Made by a program: the position numbers and the translations under genes. Positions 1-9,350 of a DNA stretch of 64,000 nt are shown piece by piece (the first letter of the stretch is position 1; each line of letters begins with the position of its first letter). The notes beneath the pieces are model-generated. The model was not told where the DNA came from. It searched no databases and was given only the letters and a program-made list of their open reading frames with translations. Source of the stretch: Bacilli bacterium (GTDB lineage: Bacteria > Bacillota_I > Bacilli_A > RFN20 > CAG-826); the NCBI GenBank assembly GCA_024408655.1, contig JAKSUV010000002.1, positions 34,159-98,158 of the forward strand, given 5' to 3'.

Positions 1-1487
1 CCGGGGCGATTGAAGTTATCGCAAGTAAAATTAATGTTATTAATACCGCGGAAACTACGCCAATGATTATCGATGATAATACGGACGCACTTGAAGATAC
101 GCGGCTAAAATATCGTTACCTTGATTTACGTCGCCCAATCATGCAACAACGTTTAATCACCCGAGCGAAAATCGTTAAAGCCACCCATGAATATTTAGAT
201 GAACACGGTTTCTTAGAAGTAGAAACACCAATTCTAACTTTATCCACTCCCGAAGGAGCGCGTGACTATTTAGTGCCAAGCCGGATTCATCACGGTTGTT
301 TCTACGCGTTACCACAATCACCACAAGTTTATAAACAACTCTTAATGATCGGCGGCATTGAACGGTATTACCAAATCGCTAAATGTTTCCGCGATGAAGA
401 TTTGCGGGCCGACCGGCAACCGGACTTCACCCAAATTGACGTTGAAACGTCTTTCTTAGATGAAGACCAATTATTAGCATTAATGGAAGGCTTAATCGCT
501 AACATCTTTAAGAAAGTCATTAATTACGATGTTAAATTACCTTTACGCCGGTTAAAATACGATGAAGCGGTCGACACTTATGGGAGCGATAAACCTGATA
601 CCCGTTTTGAAATGCACCTTATTGATGTAAAAGATGTGTTGAAGGATTCAGACTTCAACGTCTTTAAAGAATTAAGTACCATTAAATGTATTGTGGTGCC
701 AGGCGTCGCCTCGATCACCAGCCGCAAGAATATTGATAATCTTCAACTCGAAGCGAAGAAATTTTCCTTAAAAGGTTATACCGTCATCAAAAATTTAAAT
801 GGGGTATTAGAAGGAAGCGTCGTTAAATATTTTAACGATGATGTTAAAAAGCGTTTACTTGATGTAACGAAAGCAAAACATAATGACATCATCATTATCG
901 CCGCGAGTAATGAATATCGTGATGTCTGTTTTGGTCTAGGCGCCTTAAGAACTAGTTACGCGAACGAACTAAAATTAATTAAGCCAAACACTTATGACTT
1001 ATTATGGGTCAACGATTTCCCGTTATTTGAAAAGAGCAAGGAAACGGGGCAAATCACTTCTAGTCACCATCCCTTCACACGACCCAAAGAAGCCGAAGCG
1101 AAATATCTTGATACTGATCCAACTAAAGTCCACGCTTCCGCCTATGACATTGTCATTAATGGTTATGAAGCCGGTGGTGGTTCACTAAGAATTTATGACC
1201 AAAAAATGCAAAAGAAGGTTTTCCAATTACTTGGTTTAAGCGATGAAGATATTAAACGGAAGTTTGGTTTCTTTATTGATGCGTTTAAATATGGCACGCC
1301 ACCACACGCCGGGATCGCCTTTGGTCTTGAGCGCCTTACGATGGTGTTAAGCGGAACGAATAATATTCGTGACGTCATTGCTTTCCCGAAAAATTTAGCG
1401 GCAGCTTGCCCAATGAGCAATAGTCCACGCGCAGTTGATAAAGCCCAACTTGATGAACTTGGTATTGAAATTAAAAAGGAGAAATAG
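1..1487 (+). CDS. aspS: Aspartyl-tRNA synthetase (5' end outside window)
   Basis: Class II aminoacyl-tRNA synthetase that charges tRNA-Asp (or Asp and Asn in the relaxed form) in the cytoplasm. The open frame runs in from base 3, before the first in-frame ATG at 63; the upstream codons encode the end of the OB-fold anticodon domain ([12 protein letters not shown]), so about 85-100 N-terminal residues are missing from the window. The linker motif [10 protein letters not shown], motif 2 ([18 protein letters not shown]) and motif 3 (GIAFGLERL) are all visible, with the bacterial GAD insertion between motifs 2 and 3. It ends three bases before transketolase. The missing N-terminus prevents any call of discriminating or non-discriminating type. 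Confidence 0.97.
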   Translation, partial: GAIEVIASKINVINTAETTPMIIDDNTDALEDTRLKYRYLDLRRPIMQQRLITRAKIVKATHEYLDEHGFLEVETPILTLSTPEGARDYLVPSRIHHGCFYALPQSPQVYKQLLMIGGIERYYQIAKCFRDEDLRADRQPDFTQIDVETSFLDEDQLLALMEGLIANIFKKVINYDVKLPLRRLKYDEAVDTYGSDKPDTRFEMHLIDVKDVLKDSDFNVFKELSTIKCIVVPGVASITSRKNIDNLQLEAKKFSLKGYTVIKNLNGVLEGSVVKYFNDDVKKRLLDVTKAKHNDIIIIAASNEYRDVCFGLGALRTSYANELKLIKPNTYDLLWVNDFPLFEKSKETGQITSSHHPFTRPKEAEAKYLDTDPTKVHASAYDIVINGYEAGGGSLRIYDQKMQKKVFQLLGLSDEDIKRKFGFFIDAFKYGTPPHAGIAFGLERLTMVLSGTNNIRDVIAFPKNLAAACPMSNSPRAVDKAQLDELGIEIKKEK

Positions 1488-1489
1488 TT

Positions 1490-3460
1490 ATGAAGAATAA
1501 CCACATTGATGAACTCGCAATCGCGAGCATTCGGAGTCTATGTATTGATGAAATCAATAAACCCAAAAGCGGTCACCCTGGTATGGCGTTAGGCGCGGCT
1601 CCAGCTATGTATACTTTATATAAGTATCATCTGGTAAGTGATCCGAAACATCCAACTTGGATTAACCGCGACCGGTTTATTTTAAGTAGCGGACACGCGA
1701 GTGGCTTACTTTATGTTATGCTCCATGTCTGTGGCTATCAAGTGAGCATAAACGATATCAAAGCGTTCCGGACCATTAATTCATTAACCACCGGTCACCC
1801 CGAATTCGGTCATACTCCTGGTGTTGACAATACCTCAGGTCCACTTGGTCAAGGTCTTAGCCAAGCGGTTGGGGTAGCGATGGCGGAAGCTCATATTGCC
1901 TCAACTTACCCAATGGGTAAAAGTTTAATGAACCACTATACCTATTGTATGTTAGGCGATGGTGATCTTGAAGAAGGGATTAGCCAAGAAGCGATTAGTC
2001 TAGCGGGACTACAAAAATTAAATAAATTAATTTGTCTTTACGATAGTAATGGCATTACGCTTGATGGTAAATTATCCTTATCCTTTAACGATAATACGAA
2101 GGCGCGATTTTTAGCGTCTCATTGGAATGTCCTTAATGTTAAAGATGGTAATGATGTTAATGAAATTAACCAGGCCATCAGTAAAGCCAAGCTTAGTAAA
2201 GATAAACCAACCTTAATTATCGTTAACACAATTATTGGTTATGGTAGTAAAAACCAAGGCACCAATAAAGTCCATGGTGCGCCGCTTGGTGTTGAAGACG
2301 GAGCGTATGCGAAAAAGTCCTATCACTATAATTTCCCCGAATTCACTATTCCTAAGGAAGTCTATAAGACTTTACGCGATAGCTTTATTGCCCGAGGCGA
2401 AAAAGCTTATAAGAAATATCAAAGTGTTCTTACTCAATATAAACAAAAACACCCGAAAGATTATCAAATCTTTAACGACGCCTTTAATCTTAATCTCAAA
2501 AAATATATTAAAGATAATGTCACCTATGATCCAAAACTCAACGAAGCGAGTAGAAAAACTAGCGGGAATTTAGTTAATAAATTCGCTAGCGAAATTCCCT
2601 TTATGCTCGGTGGAGCAGCGGATGTTGCTGGGAGCGTCATGACAAAAATTAACACTGATACTGAATTTTCTCCAACTAACCGTCAAGGTCGGAACATTAG
2701 TTTTGGTATCCGGGAATTTGAAATGGCGGGCATCCAAAACGGGATGTTACTCCATGGTGGACTTCGTCCATATGTTGGTTGCTTCCTTGTTTTTGCTGAC
2801 TATATGAAAAACGCCATTCGGATGAGTGCGTTATCAAAATTACCCGCGATTTATTTATTCTCCCACGACTCAATCTATTTAGGTGAAGATGGACCAACCC
2901 ATCAACCCGTTGAGCAGGTTGCGATGTTGCGGAGTATTCCCAATTTAGACGTTTATCGACCCGCTGATGCCCGTGAGACCTATGGGGCGTGGAAGTTAGC
3001 GTTAACTAGTAAAACGACGCCAAGTGCCATCATTTTATCAAGACAAAATTTACCTTTATTAAAAGGTAGTAATGATATTAAAGTCGCTAACGGCGCCTAT
3101 ATCATCGCAAAAGAAAAGAGTAAAAAGTTTGTGACCGTGATTGCCACCGGTAGCGAAGTTAACTTAGCCATCCAAGCCAAAGAATTATTAAATAATAAAA
3201 TCGATATTCGAGTTGTTAGTATGCCATCGATGGAACGCTTTAATGCGTTAGACGAAAAAACTCAACAAGCGATTCTTGGCGCGCCATATGAAAAGCGCAT
3301 CGCTATTGAAGCTTTAACAACCTTTGGTTGGCACCGTTACGCTAAACACGTCATCGGGGTTGATCAATACGGCTTAAGTGGTAAGGGTGAAGAAGTCGCA
3401 AAAGTCTTTGGCATTACCGTCGATCACCTAGTGGAAGTCATTAAAAAGGTAGGAAAATAA
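1490..3460 (+). CDS. tkt: Transketolase
   Basis: Thiamine-diphosphate enzyme of the non-oxidative pentose phosphate pathway, moving two-carbon units between sugar phosphates. At 656 residues it has the usual full length. The thiamine-diphosphate motif GDGDLEEG lies at about residues 156-163, the substrate-binding SGHPG at about 27-31, and the central pyrimidine-domain segment DSIYLGEDGPTHQP is intact. A good Shine-Dalgarno (AAGGAGA) overlaps the 3' end of aspS, so the two are probably cotranscribed. It is distinct from the related dxs at 5.7 kb, which has a different domain order and active-site motifs. Confidence 0.96.
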   Translation: MKNNHIDELAIASIRSLCIDEINKPKSGHPGMALGAAPAMYTLYKYHLVSDPKHPTWINRDRFILSSGHASGLLYVMLHVCGYQVSINDIKAFRTINSLTTGHPEFGHTPGVDNTSGPLGQGLSQAVGVAMAEAHIASTYPMGKSLMNHYTYCMLGDGDLEEGISQEAISLAGLQKLNKLICLYDSNGITLDGKLSLSFNDNTKARFLASHWNVLNVKDGNDVNEINQAISKAKLSKDKPTLIIVNTIIGYGSKNQGTNKVHGAPLGVEDGAYAKKSYHYNFPEFTIPKEVYKTLRDSFIARGEKAYKKYQSVLTQYKQKHPKDYQIFNDAFNLNLKKYIKDNVTYDPKLNEASRKTSGNLVNKFASEIPFMLGGAADVAGSVMTKINTDTEFSPTNRQGRNISFGIREFEMAGIQNGMLLHGGLRPYVGCFLVFADYMKNAIRMSALSKLPAIYLFSHDSIYLGEDGPTHQPVEQVAMLRSIPNLDVYRPADARETYGAWKLALTSKTTPSAIILSRQNLPLLKGSNDIKVANGAYIIAKEKSKKFVTVIATGSEVNLAIQAKELLNNKIDIRVVSMPSMERFNALDEKTQQAILGAPYEKRIAIEALTTFGWHRYAKHVIGVDQYGLSGKGEEVAKVFGITVDHLVEVIKKVGK

Positions 3461-3461
3461 T

Positions 3462-3809
3462 ATGGCCGACCGGAAATATTTTAATATTAAAAACTATTCC
3501 ACCAATGGTGAACTCGCCATTAGCCGTCACGTTTTTGAAACGATTGCGTCAATTGCAATTAAACGCGTTAAGGGAGCGAAACTTTATAAAGGCAAAGAAA
3601 AAGGAAAAACCTTTGGTACTTATCATCCAGTGACTTGTTCAATCCGTAAGGATAACCGGGTCGAAGTGAAAGTGGATATCAGTGTGAAGAAGGGCGTGAA
3701 CGTTAAAACGACCTGTGAAAAGATTCAGGACGAAATTTCCCAAAGCTTAATGCTAGCGTGCGAAACCGTTCCTTTTAGTGTCAAGATTAACGTCGCCGCA
3801 ATTGAATAA
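3462..3809 (+). CDS. Asp23/Gls24 family envelope-stress protein (YqhY-like)
   Basis: Small (115 aa) Asp23-domain protein. The family signature is the start ISRHVFETIASIAIKRVKGA followed by a beta-rich segment of the form VEVKVDISVKKGVNV. In B. subtilis the paralogue yqhY sits directly upstream of nusB, exactly as here, and is linked to control of acetyl-CoA carboxylase and lipid synthesis; that role is inferred from family and position only. It starts two bases after the tkt stop. No signal peptide or membrane segment. Confidence 0.85.
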   Translation: MADRKYFNIKNYSTNGELAISRHVFETIASIAIKRVKGAKLYKGKEKGKTFGTYHPVTCSIRKDNRVEVKVDISVKKGVNVKTTCEKIQDEISQSLMLACETVPFSVKINVAAIE

Positions 3810-3818
3810 ATTATATTT

Positions 3819-4220
3819 ATGGCGTCACGAAATCAATCTCATGAATTAATTATGCAAAGTCTCTACATCGCTTTAACCTACGCAGCGATGAAAGAGGAGA
3901 TTGATATTCCAAAAATTATGGAAGGAGTTTATAAAACTCCCTTTAACGACATTGATAAATTTTCGCGAGGTGTCGTGATTAAAACCCTCGCGCACACTAA
4001 TGAGATTATTCCCTTATTTGAAAGTAAATTAAAAAATTGGAAGTGGTCACGTCTTCCCAAAATCACCCAAGCGATTTTACTCATGAGCTATGCTCATTAT
4101 CACTATGTTGAAAAAGTGGATAAAGCGGTAGTGATTAATACCGCGATTCGCCTAGCGAAAAAATATTTAGACCAAAACGATTATAAATTTATTAACGGAG
4201 TCCTTGATCAGGTGTTATGA
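3819..4220 (+). CDS. nusB: Transcription antitermination factor NusB
   Basis: All-helical RNA-binding protein of 133 residues that acts with NusE (S10) in rRNA antitermination. Recognisable are the C-terminal LAKKYLDQNDYKFINGVLDQV and the preceding VDKAVVINTAIRLA, the typical NusB helices. It lies between the Asp23-like gene and xseA, the order seen in Bacillus but without folD. No convincing Shine-Dalgarno precedes the ATG (only AT-rich TTATATTT), so initiation may depend on translation of the upstream gene. Its stop overlaps the xseA start by four bases (ATGA). Confidence 0.93.
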   Translation: MASRNQSHELIMQSLYIALTYAAMKEEIDIPKIMEGVYKTPFNDIDKFSRGVVIKTLAHTNEIIPLFESKLKNWKWSRLPKITQAILLMSYAHYHYVEKVDKAVVINTAIRLAKKYLDQNDYKFINGVLDQVL

Positions 4221-5425
4221 AAGATGGCGTTTATTCGGTTCATGAACTTAACCAATACATTAAAACGCTTTTTGATCATGACGGATCTTTACGACTAGTA
4301 AAACTAGAAGGTGAACTCCAAGACGTTAAACTATATCCAAGTGGCCACATGTATTTTAATGTCACCGATGAAGCCGCCAGTATTAGTGGAGTGATGTTTG
4401 ATCATGATGTCGCTGGACTCGACTTTAAACCCAAGAATGGTGACAAGGTTTTATTAATCGGCAGTGTTTCTACTTATATAAAAACGGGCCGCTACCAAAT
4501 ATATGTACGCGCGATGTATCTTGATGGCGCGGGAGCAAAACTCTTAGCGCTAAAAAAACTCCGCGAAAAATTAGAAAAAGAAGGACTCTTCTCCCGGGCG
4601 AAACGAAGCATCAATCGTTACCCAAAAGCGATTGGTCTAATTACCGCTAGAGGTAGCGCCGCCTGCGCGGATTTGGTTACTAATATCACTAGACGATATT
4701 CGTTAGTTAATGTGTACGCGTTCTACACAAGCGTCCAAGGTAAAGAAGCACCAAAAGAAATTGTCAGCGCTTTAAAGAAAGCTTATGCTTTTACCCCTAA
4801 ACTTGATACGATTATCATTTCGCGAGGTGGTGGAAGTAGTGAAGATCTTGATGCCTTTAATGATGAACTAGTGGTGCGGACCGCCTTTAATTCACCCGTG
4901 CCTTTAATTGCGGCAATTGGTCACGAAGTAGATTTTACTTTAGTTGAGTATGTGGCGGATATTAGAGCGAGCACACCAACCGCGGCCGCCGAATACGCGA
5001 CGATTGATAAACGAGAAATCTATGAACAACTTGATGCATGCTACGAGTCAATGACGAATTCTCTTAACGCCCGCATCCAATTAATCCGCGATAAATTACA
5101 CTTACTGATGAATCGACCATTCTTTATTAACCCAAGTAGCATCTACCAAGATAAACTTAATAATATTAAACTTACCAAAGAGAACTTAGAAAACGCGTGG
5201 CATCTATATTTAGCGGGTAAAATAAATGATCTTAGCACCCGAAAGGAACGCTTAGAGGCGATTAACCCAACACAAGTGTTAAAACGCGGATTCGCTTTGT
5301 TACGAGCAAAAAACGGAAAAGTAATTAAACAAGTGGAAGATGTGGAAGTGGGGGAAACCATGGAGACAGTGATGAGTAATGGCAAGATATATGCGCGGGT
5401 AACGCAAAAGGAGAAACATGTATGA
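4217..5425 (+). CDS. xseA: Exodeoxyribonuclease VII large subunit
   Basis: Large catalytic subunit of the single-strand-specific exonuclease VII. The N-terminal OB-fold (about residues 4-100) begins YSVHELNQYIKTLF. The catalytic core contains ISRGGGSSEDLDAFNDE at about 195-211 and AIGHEVDFTLVEYVADIRAS. A coiled-coil-rich C-terminus follows, ending in the short domain with LKRGFALLR. At 402 residues it is somewhat shorter than the roughly 440-450 residues common in Bacilli, the loss being in the coiled-coil region. It overlaps nusB and xseB by four bases at each side (ATGA), so the three genes are translationally coupled. Confidence 0.95.
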   Translation: MKDGVYSVHELNQYIKTLFDHDGSLRLVKLEGELQDVKLYPSGHMYFNVTDEAASISGVMFDHDVAGLDFKPKNGDKVLLIGSVSTYIKTGRYQIYVRAMYLDGAGAKLLALKKLREKLEKEGLFSRAKRSINRYPKAIGLITARGSAACADLVTNITRRYSLVNVYAFYTSVQGKEAPKEIVSALKKAYAFTPKLDTIIISRGGGSSEDLDAFNDELVVRTAFNSPVPLIAAIGHEVDFTLVEYVADIRASTPTAAAEYATIDKREIYEQLDACYESMTNSLNARIQLIRDKLHLLMNRPFFINPSSIYQDKLNNIKLTKENLENAWHLYLAGKINDLSTRKERLEAINPTQVLKRGFALLRAKNGKVIKQVEDVEVGETMETVMSNGKIYARVTQKEKHV

Positions 5426-5646
5426 GTGAAAAGAAAAAAGATGAGACCATTGATTTTGAAGGAAGTCTTAAGCGTCTAGATGAGATCGTGGAGAAGATTG
5501 AAAGTAACGTCTTGCCGCTTGATGAGTCAATTAAGCTTTATGAAGAAGGTAGCAAGCTCATCAAAAAATTAGAAGGCGCTTTAAAAGATGCCGAAAAAAA
5601 GATGGCTAAGGTCATCGATACCGATGCTATCGGTAGTGGTAAGTGA
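5422..5646 (+). CDS. xseB: Exodeoxyribonuclease VII small subunit
   Basis: Small helical subunit of 74 residues that binds the coiled-coil of XseA. The family pattern is clear: FEGSLKRLDEIVEKIESNVLPLDESIKLYEEGSKLIKKLE. It overlaps the end of xseA and ends in TGA, one of the clear uses of TGA as a stop in this window, which excludes the Mycoplasma genetic code. Confidence 0.95.
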   Translation: MSEKKKDETIDFEGSLKRLDEIVEKIESNVLPLDESIKLYEEGSKLIKKLEGALKDAEKKMAKVIDTDAIGSGK

Positions 5647-5677
5647 TTTAGTAGATATTTAGTGAATTGAGGGAAAA

Positions 5678-7531
5678 ATGGAAAAATCAAATCTTAATAT
5701 TAATGATATTAAAGAAATTAAATCGCCGGATTTTCTTCACGCCCTTAATTACGCGGGGTTAACTGATTTATCTAAATTAATTAGAGATAATATTATTAGC
5801 GTCACGAGCGCACGCGGAGGCCACTTATCAAGTAATTTAGGAGTAGTAGATTTAACAATCGCGCTCCATCGTAACTTCGATTTTAAGAAAAATAAATTAA
5901 TTTTTGATGTCGGGCATCAGGCGTATACACATAAGATTTTAACGGGCCGTGACATTTCTTCTTTACGGCAAAAGGGTGGGGTGAGTGGTTTTGTTAAAAC
6001 CAGTGAATCGCCATATGATATTTTTGAAGCCGGGCATAGTTCCACAAGTCTAAGCGCAGCGTATGCTTACGCTTTAGACCGAGATAATAAAGGCCAACAT
6101 TATGATGTTGTGACTTTAATTGGCGATGCGAGTATCGCTAACGGGGTTGCCTTTGAAGCACTTAACCATATTCCATCAAGCAATCACAAAGTGATTATTG
6201 TTTTAAACGATAACGAAATGGCGATTAGTTCTTCAGTGGGTGGCCTTTCCAACATTTTCCGGAATCTACAAACAAGCCGTAGTTATATCTTCGTTAAGAA
6301 AGGCTTCCGGAAGGTGTTAAGGTTTATCAAACCTTTATATCGTTTAGCGGCGAAAATGAAAAATTGGATCAAGCGCCATCTCATTGCGATTAACATCTTT
6401 GATGCAATGGGGTTTGTTTATATTGGTGTCGTTGATGGTCATGACTTTAAGGCCATGGACCGGGCTTTTAATAAAGCCAAGAAGACGCCGAGTAGCGTAG
6501 TTATTCACGTGCGCACAATTAAAGGCAAGGGTTATCCACTCGCCGAACAAGATAAAGATGGGTATTGGCATGGAGTGGCGCCTTTTAATAAAGAAACCGG
6601 GAAACCAACCGCTTATCATCCCGATAAAATTAGTTGGTCAAACGTTTACCATGATTTATTAATCAATCAATTAAAGAATGATGAGAAATTCTATTTAATT
6701 TGCCCGGGCACGTTAATGGGATCAAGTTTAGAAGATGTCGCGAAATTATATCCCGACCGGGTGATTGATACCGGGATTGCCGAAGAACACGCGGTGATTG
6801 TGGCAAGTAATCTAGCTAAGCTAAATTACCATGTCGCAATTTCGATTTATTCCACCTTCATGCAACGCGCGTTCGACCAAATTTCTCACGATGTGGCAAG
6901 AATCCATTCGCCCGTTATTTTCCTCGTTGATCGAAGTGGCCTTATTGGAGCGGATGGGGAAACGCATCAAGGCATCTATGATGAGGCGTTTTTAATGAGC
7001 ACACCACATATTAATGTGATGATGGCGAGTCAAATAAATGACGCTAACGCCGTCTTTAATCAAGCCCTCAAAAATAAAGAAGCAACCTTTATTCGTTATC
7101 CAAGGTCACTAGTAAAAAAGGTTGAACCTACTAATGTAAAGTATAAGAGTTACGAAGTGATTAAACGCGGGCATAAGACATGCGTGATTGGTGTTGGTCC
7201 TTTGATGCGCGAACTAAGTGAAGCAATTACTAATTTACCTGTCGATAGTATTCTTCTCTTCCAATTAAAACCGCTGGAGGAATCACTCATCAAACAATTA
7301 CTAACTTATCAAAAAATCGTTATTTATACCCCGTATGAAACCTCTGAGGGTGTGGGTGCGACACTTATTCGCGAATTAACTCTTCGTGGCTTTAAACACG
7401 CGATTTTCCTTAAAGCAGTTCCAACAACTTTTATTACGCACGCAAGCATTACTGAACAACTCGAAGCTAGTGGCTTATCGGTTAAACAAATGAAGGAGTA
7501 CATTAAGAAAAATTTATGCGTTACGAAGTAA
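5678..7531 (+). CDS. dxs: 1-deoxy-D-xylulose-5-phosphate synthase
   Basis: First enzyme of the MEP isoprenoid pathway, condensing pyruvate with glyceraldehyde-3-phosphate using thiamine diphosphate. The 617-residue length is normal. GGHLSSNLGVVDLTIALH and FDVGHQAYTHKILTGR match the DXS N-terminus, and GIAEEHAVIVAS is the catalytic-Glu segment (usually AEQHA). DRSGLIGADGETHQG is also typical. The metal-binding GDG motif is GDA here (IGDASIANG), a mild deviation. The gene keeps the Bacillus position after xseB, but ispA is absent between them. ispG and ispH, later steps of the same pathway, are also in this window. Start ATG follows a GAGGGAAAA ribosome site. Confidence 0.93.
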   Translation: MEKSNLNINDIKEIKSPDFLHALNYAGLTDLSKLIRDNIISVTSARGGHLSSNLGVVDLTIALHRNFDFKKNKLIFDVGHQAYTHKILTGRDISSLRQKGGVSGFVKTSESPYDIFEAGHSSTSLSAAYAYALDRDNKGQHYDVVTLIGDASIANGVAFEALNHIPSSNHKVIIVLNDNEMAISSSVGGLSNIFRNLQTSRSYIFVKKGFRKVLRFIKPLYRLAAKMKNWIKRHLIAINIFDAMGFVYIGVVDGHDFKAMDRAFNKAKKTPSSVVIHVRTIKGKGYPLAEQDKDGYWHGVAPFNKETGKPTAYHPDKISWSNVYHDLLINQLKNDEKFYLICPGTLMGSSLEDVAKLYPDRVIDTGIAEEHAVIVASNLAKLNYHVAISIYSTFMQRAFDQISHDVARIHSPVIFLVDRSGLIGADGETHQGIYDEAFLMSTPHINVMMASQINDANAVFNQALKNKEATFIRYPRSLVKKVEPTNVKYKSYEVIKRGHKTCVIGVGPLMRELSEAITNLPVDSILLFQLKPLEESLIKQLLTYQKIVIYTPYETSEGVGATLIRELTLRGFKHAIFLKAVPTTFITHASITEQLEASGLSVKQMKEYIKKNLCVTK

Positions 7532-8136
7532 AAACTATTAATAGTGTTAACGAAATTAATTGGGAAAATATTCCCGTGGCGAAAATTGACAAAGTCATGT
7601 GGGTTAAAACTAACCAAGTGCCAACGGCGTTTGCCCAAATGGTGTTTATTAAAAACTATGGCTTTATTGTGCGGATGACATGCCTAGAAGTTAATCCCAA
7701 GCGTACCTGCACGCACGATAACGATGACCTCCGGGTCGACTCAGCCCTTGAAGCGTATTTTATGTTTGACGGGGAACGCTACATGAATCTAGAGAACAAC
7801 GCTAACGGAGCGAGAAAGCAAGCCATCCGTTATAACCGCGAAAATAAAAAATATTTTTATAATAACGAATTCGGCGGATTCAAAGTGACTCCCGAAATCT
7901 TTAGTGACCGTTGGCAAATTACCATCGATATTCCCCTTGATCACTTAGTGAAACTTTATGGCAACATCAAGAAAGAAGACTTTAAACCTGGCTACAGTTT
8001 TACCGGGAACTTTTATAAAGTTCATGAATTAGTGGGGACGCCGTCTGAACATTATCTCGCTTGGCAAGAGATCCATAGTCCGTTCCCGGAATGTCACCTT
8101 AAAGAACAATTTGGTGAGTTTGTAATTATTGCATAA
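7516..8136 (+). CDS. Carbohydrate-binding family 9-like (CBM9-like) protein
   Basis: 206-residue single-domain protein resembling CBM9/DOMON-like beta-sandwich proteins of Firmicutes. Supporting signs are the N-terminal IDKVMWVKTNQVPTAFAQM, the acidic DSALEAYFMFDG strand, FTGNFYKV, and the closing PFPECHLKEQFGEFVII, which matches the usual ending (Phe-His-x-Pro-x-x-Phe-Gly-Glu). There is no signal peptide, so it is probably cytosolic and its ligand is unknown. It overlaps the end of dxs by 16 bases; an AAGGAG lies about 15 bases upstream of the ATG, rather far, so coupling to dxs translation is likely. Confidence 0.75.
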   Translation: MRYEVKTINSVNEINWENIPVAKIDKVMWVKTNQVPTAFAQMVFIKNYGFIVRMTCLEVNPKRTCTHDNDDLRVDSALEAYFMFDGERYMNLENNANGARKQAIRYNRENKKYFYNNEFGGFKVTPEIFSDRWQITIDIPLDHLVKLYGNIKKEDFKPGYSFTGNFYKVHELVGTPSEHYLAWQEIHSPFPECHLKEQFGEFVIIA

Positions 8137-8156
8137 TTTGGTTAACATAATATTGT

Positions 8157-9350
8157 ATGGCGAAAGTCATCATGCATGTCGACCTTAATTATTTTTTTGT
8201 CCGCTGCGAAGAACTTAAAAATCCACGATTAGTGAATCAACCAGTCATGATTGGTGGGGTGGGACGAGCGGGGATTGTTTCGACTTGTTCCTATAAGGCC
8301 CGTGCGTATGGAGTAAGAAGTGGGATGCCAAGTTATAAAGCGCTTGCGCTTTGCCCAGAACTTATTGTCATTAAAGGTGACTATCATTTTTATTCATTAA
8401 TGAGCAAAGAATTCTTCGCGTATGCGCGCAAATATACACATATAATAGAAGAGGCCTCAATTGATGAGTGCTATATGGATATTACTTCGTTAGCGAAAAA
8501 GACTGACGATGTCCCCGGGTTATTAAAAAAGTTCCAGAGTGGTTTATTAAAGAAAACTGGTTTAAAGTGTTCGATTGGCGTCGCGCCGACAAAATTTTTA
8601 GCCAAGATGGGGAGCGACATGAAAAAGCCGATGGGAATTACCATTATCCATAAACGCGATATTAAGGATAAGATTTATCCTTTACCCATTACTGACTTCT
8701 TTGGGATTGGCAAAAAAACCGCGCCGCGCCTAAAGGCGATGGGTATTAAAACAATTGGTGACTTAGCCGAATTTATTAAAGACGAAGGAAAAGCGGAAGA
8801 ATATTTTGGTAGCTTCTATCTTGACTTAAAAGCGTGTCTTGAAGGAACTTCAAGTGACACCGTTCATACCGAATATGATGATCCGAAAAGTATTGGTAAC
8901 TCGATGACCCTCATGCGTGACACGGCGGATGAAGAAGAAATTGCTCGAGCCATTATGTTAATGGCGAAAGAAGTATCTATGCGCGCTAAGGGACAAAAAG
9001 TTAAAGGGAAAACAATTCAACTCGTTTTAAAAGACCCGACCTTTAAGGTCCACAATAAATCAATGACCGTGAGTGAGGCGATTGTTGAGGCTAATGATAT
9101 TCACGCGATTGCGAATCGCTTATATCTAGATAATTATCGGGGTGAAACGTTCCGTTTAGTGGGGGTGACACTCCAAAATTTAGTGCCACTTCATGAAGAG
9201 AATATTCAGATGTCATTATTTAATTATGAGGACTACGAAAAAACGGATGATGTGAATAATATTATTCAAAACGTAAACCGGAAGTTTAAAAAGAAAGTGG
9301 TGGATAAAGCCTCGCTAATGTTAAAGGAGAAAGGGCATGGAAATCGTTGA
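8157..9350 (+). CDS. dinB: DNA polymerase IV (Y-family, DinB)
   Basis: Translesion DNA polymerase of 397 residues. The catalytic carboxylates are visible: Asp9 in MHVDLNYFF and Asp103-Glu104 in the SIDE motif (EEASIDECYMDI). A helix-hairpin-helix thumb region follows (ITDFFGIGKKTAPRLKAMGI), then the little-finger domain. Near the C-terminus (about residue 358) QMSLF is a good beta-clamp-binding motif. There is no Shine-Dalgarno before the ATG. A weak promoter (TTGTAA, 17 bp, TAACAT) ends eight bases upstream of the start. The 3' end overlaps the recombinase gene by 14 bases. Confidence 0.93.
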   Translation: MAKVIMHVDLNYFFVRCEELKNPRLVNQPVMIGGVGRAGIVSTCSYKARAYGVRSGMPSYKALALCPELIVIKGDYHFYSLMSKEFFAYARKYTHIIEEASIDECYMDITSLAKKTDDVPGLLKKFQSGLLKKTGLKCSIGVAPTKFLAKMGSDMKKPMGITIIHKRDIKDKIYPLPITDFFGIGKKTAPRLKAMGIKTIGDLAEFIKDEGKAEEYFGSFYLDLKACLEGTSSDTVHTEYDDPKSIGNSMTLMRDTADEEEIARAIMLMAKEVSMRAKGQKVKGKTIQLVLKDPTFKVHNKSMTVSEAIVEANDIHAIANRLYLDNYRGETFRLVGVTLQNLVPLHEENIQMSLFNYEDYEKTDDVNNIIQNVNRKFKKKVVDKASLMLKEKGHGNR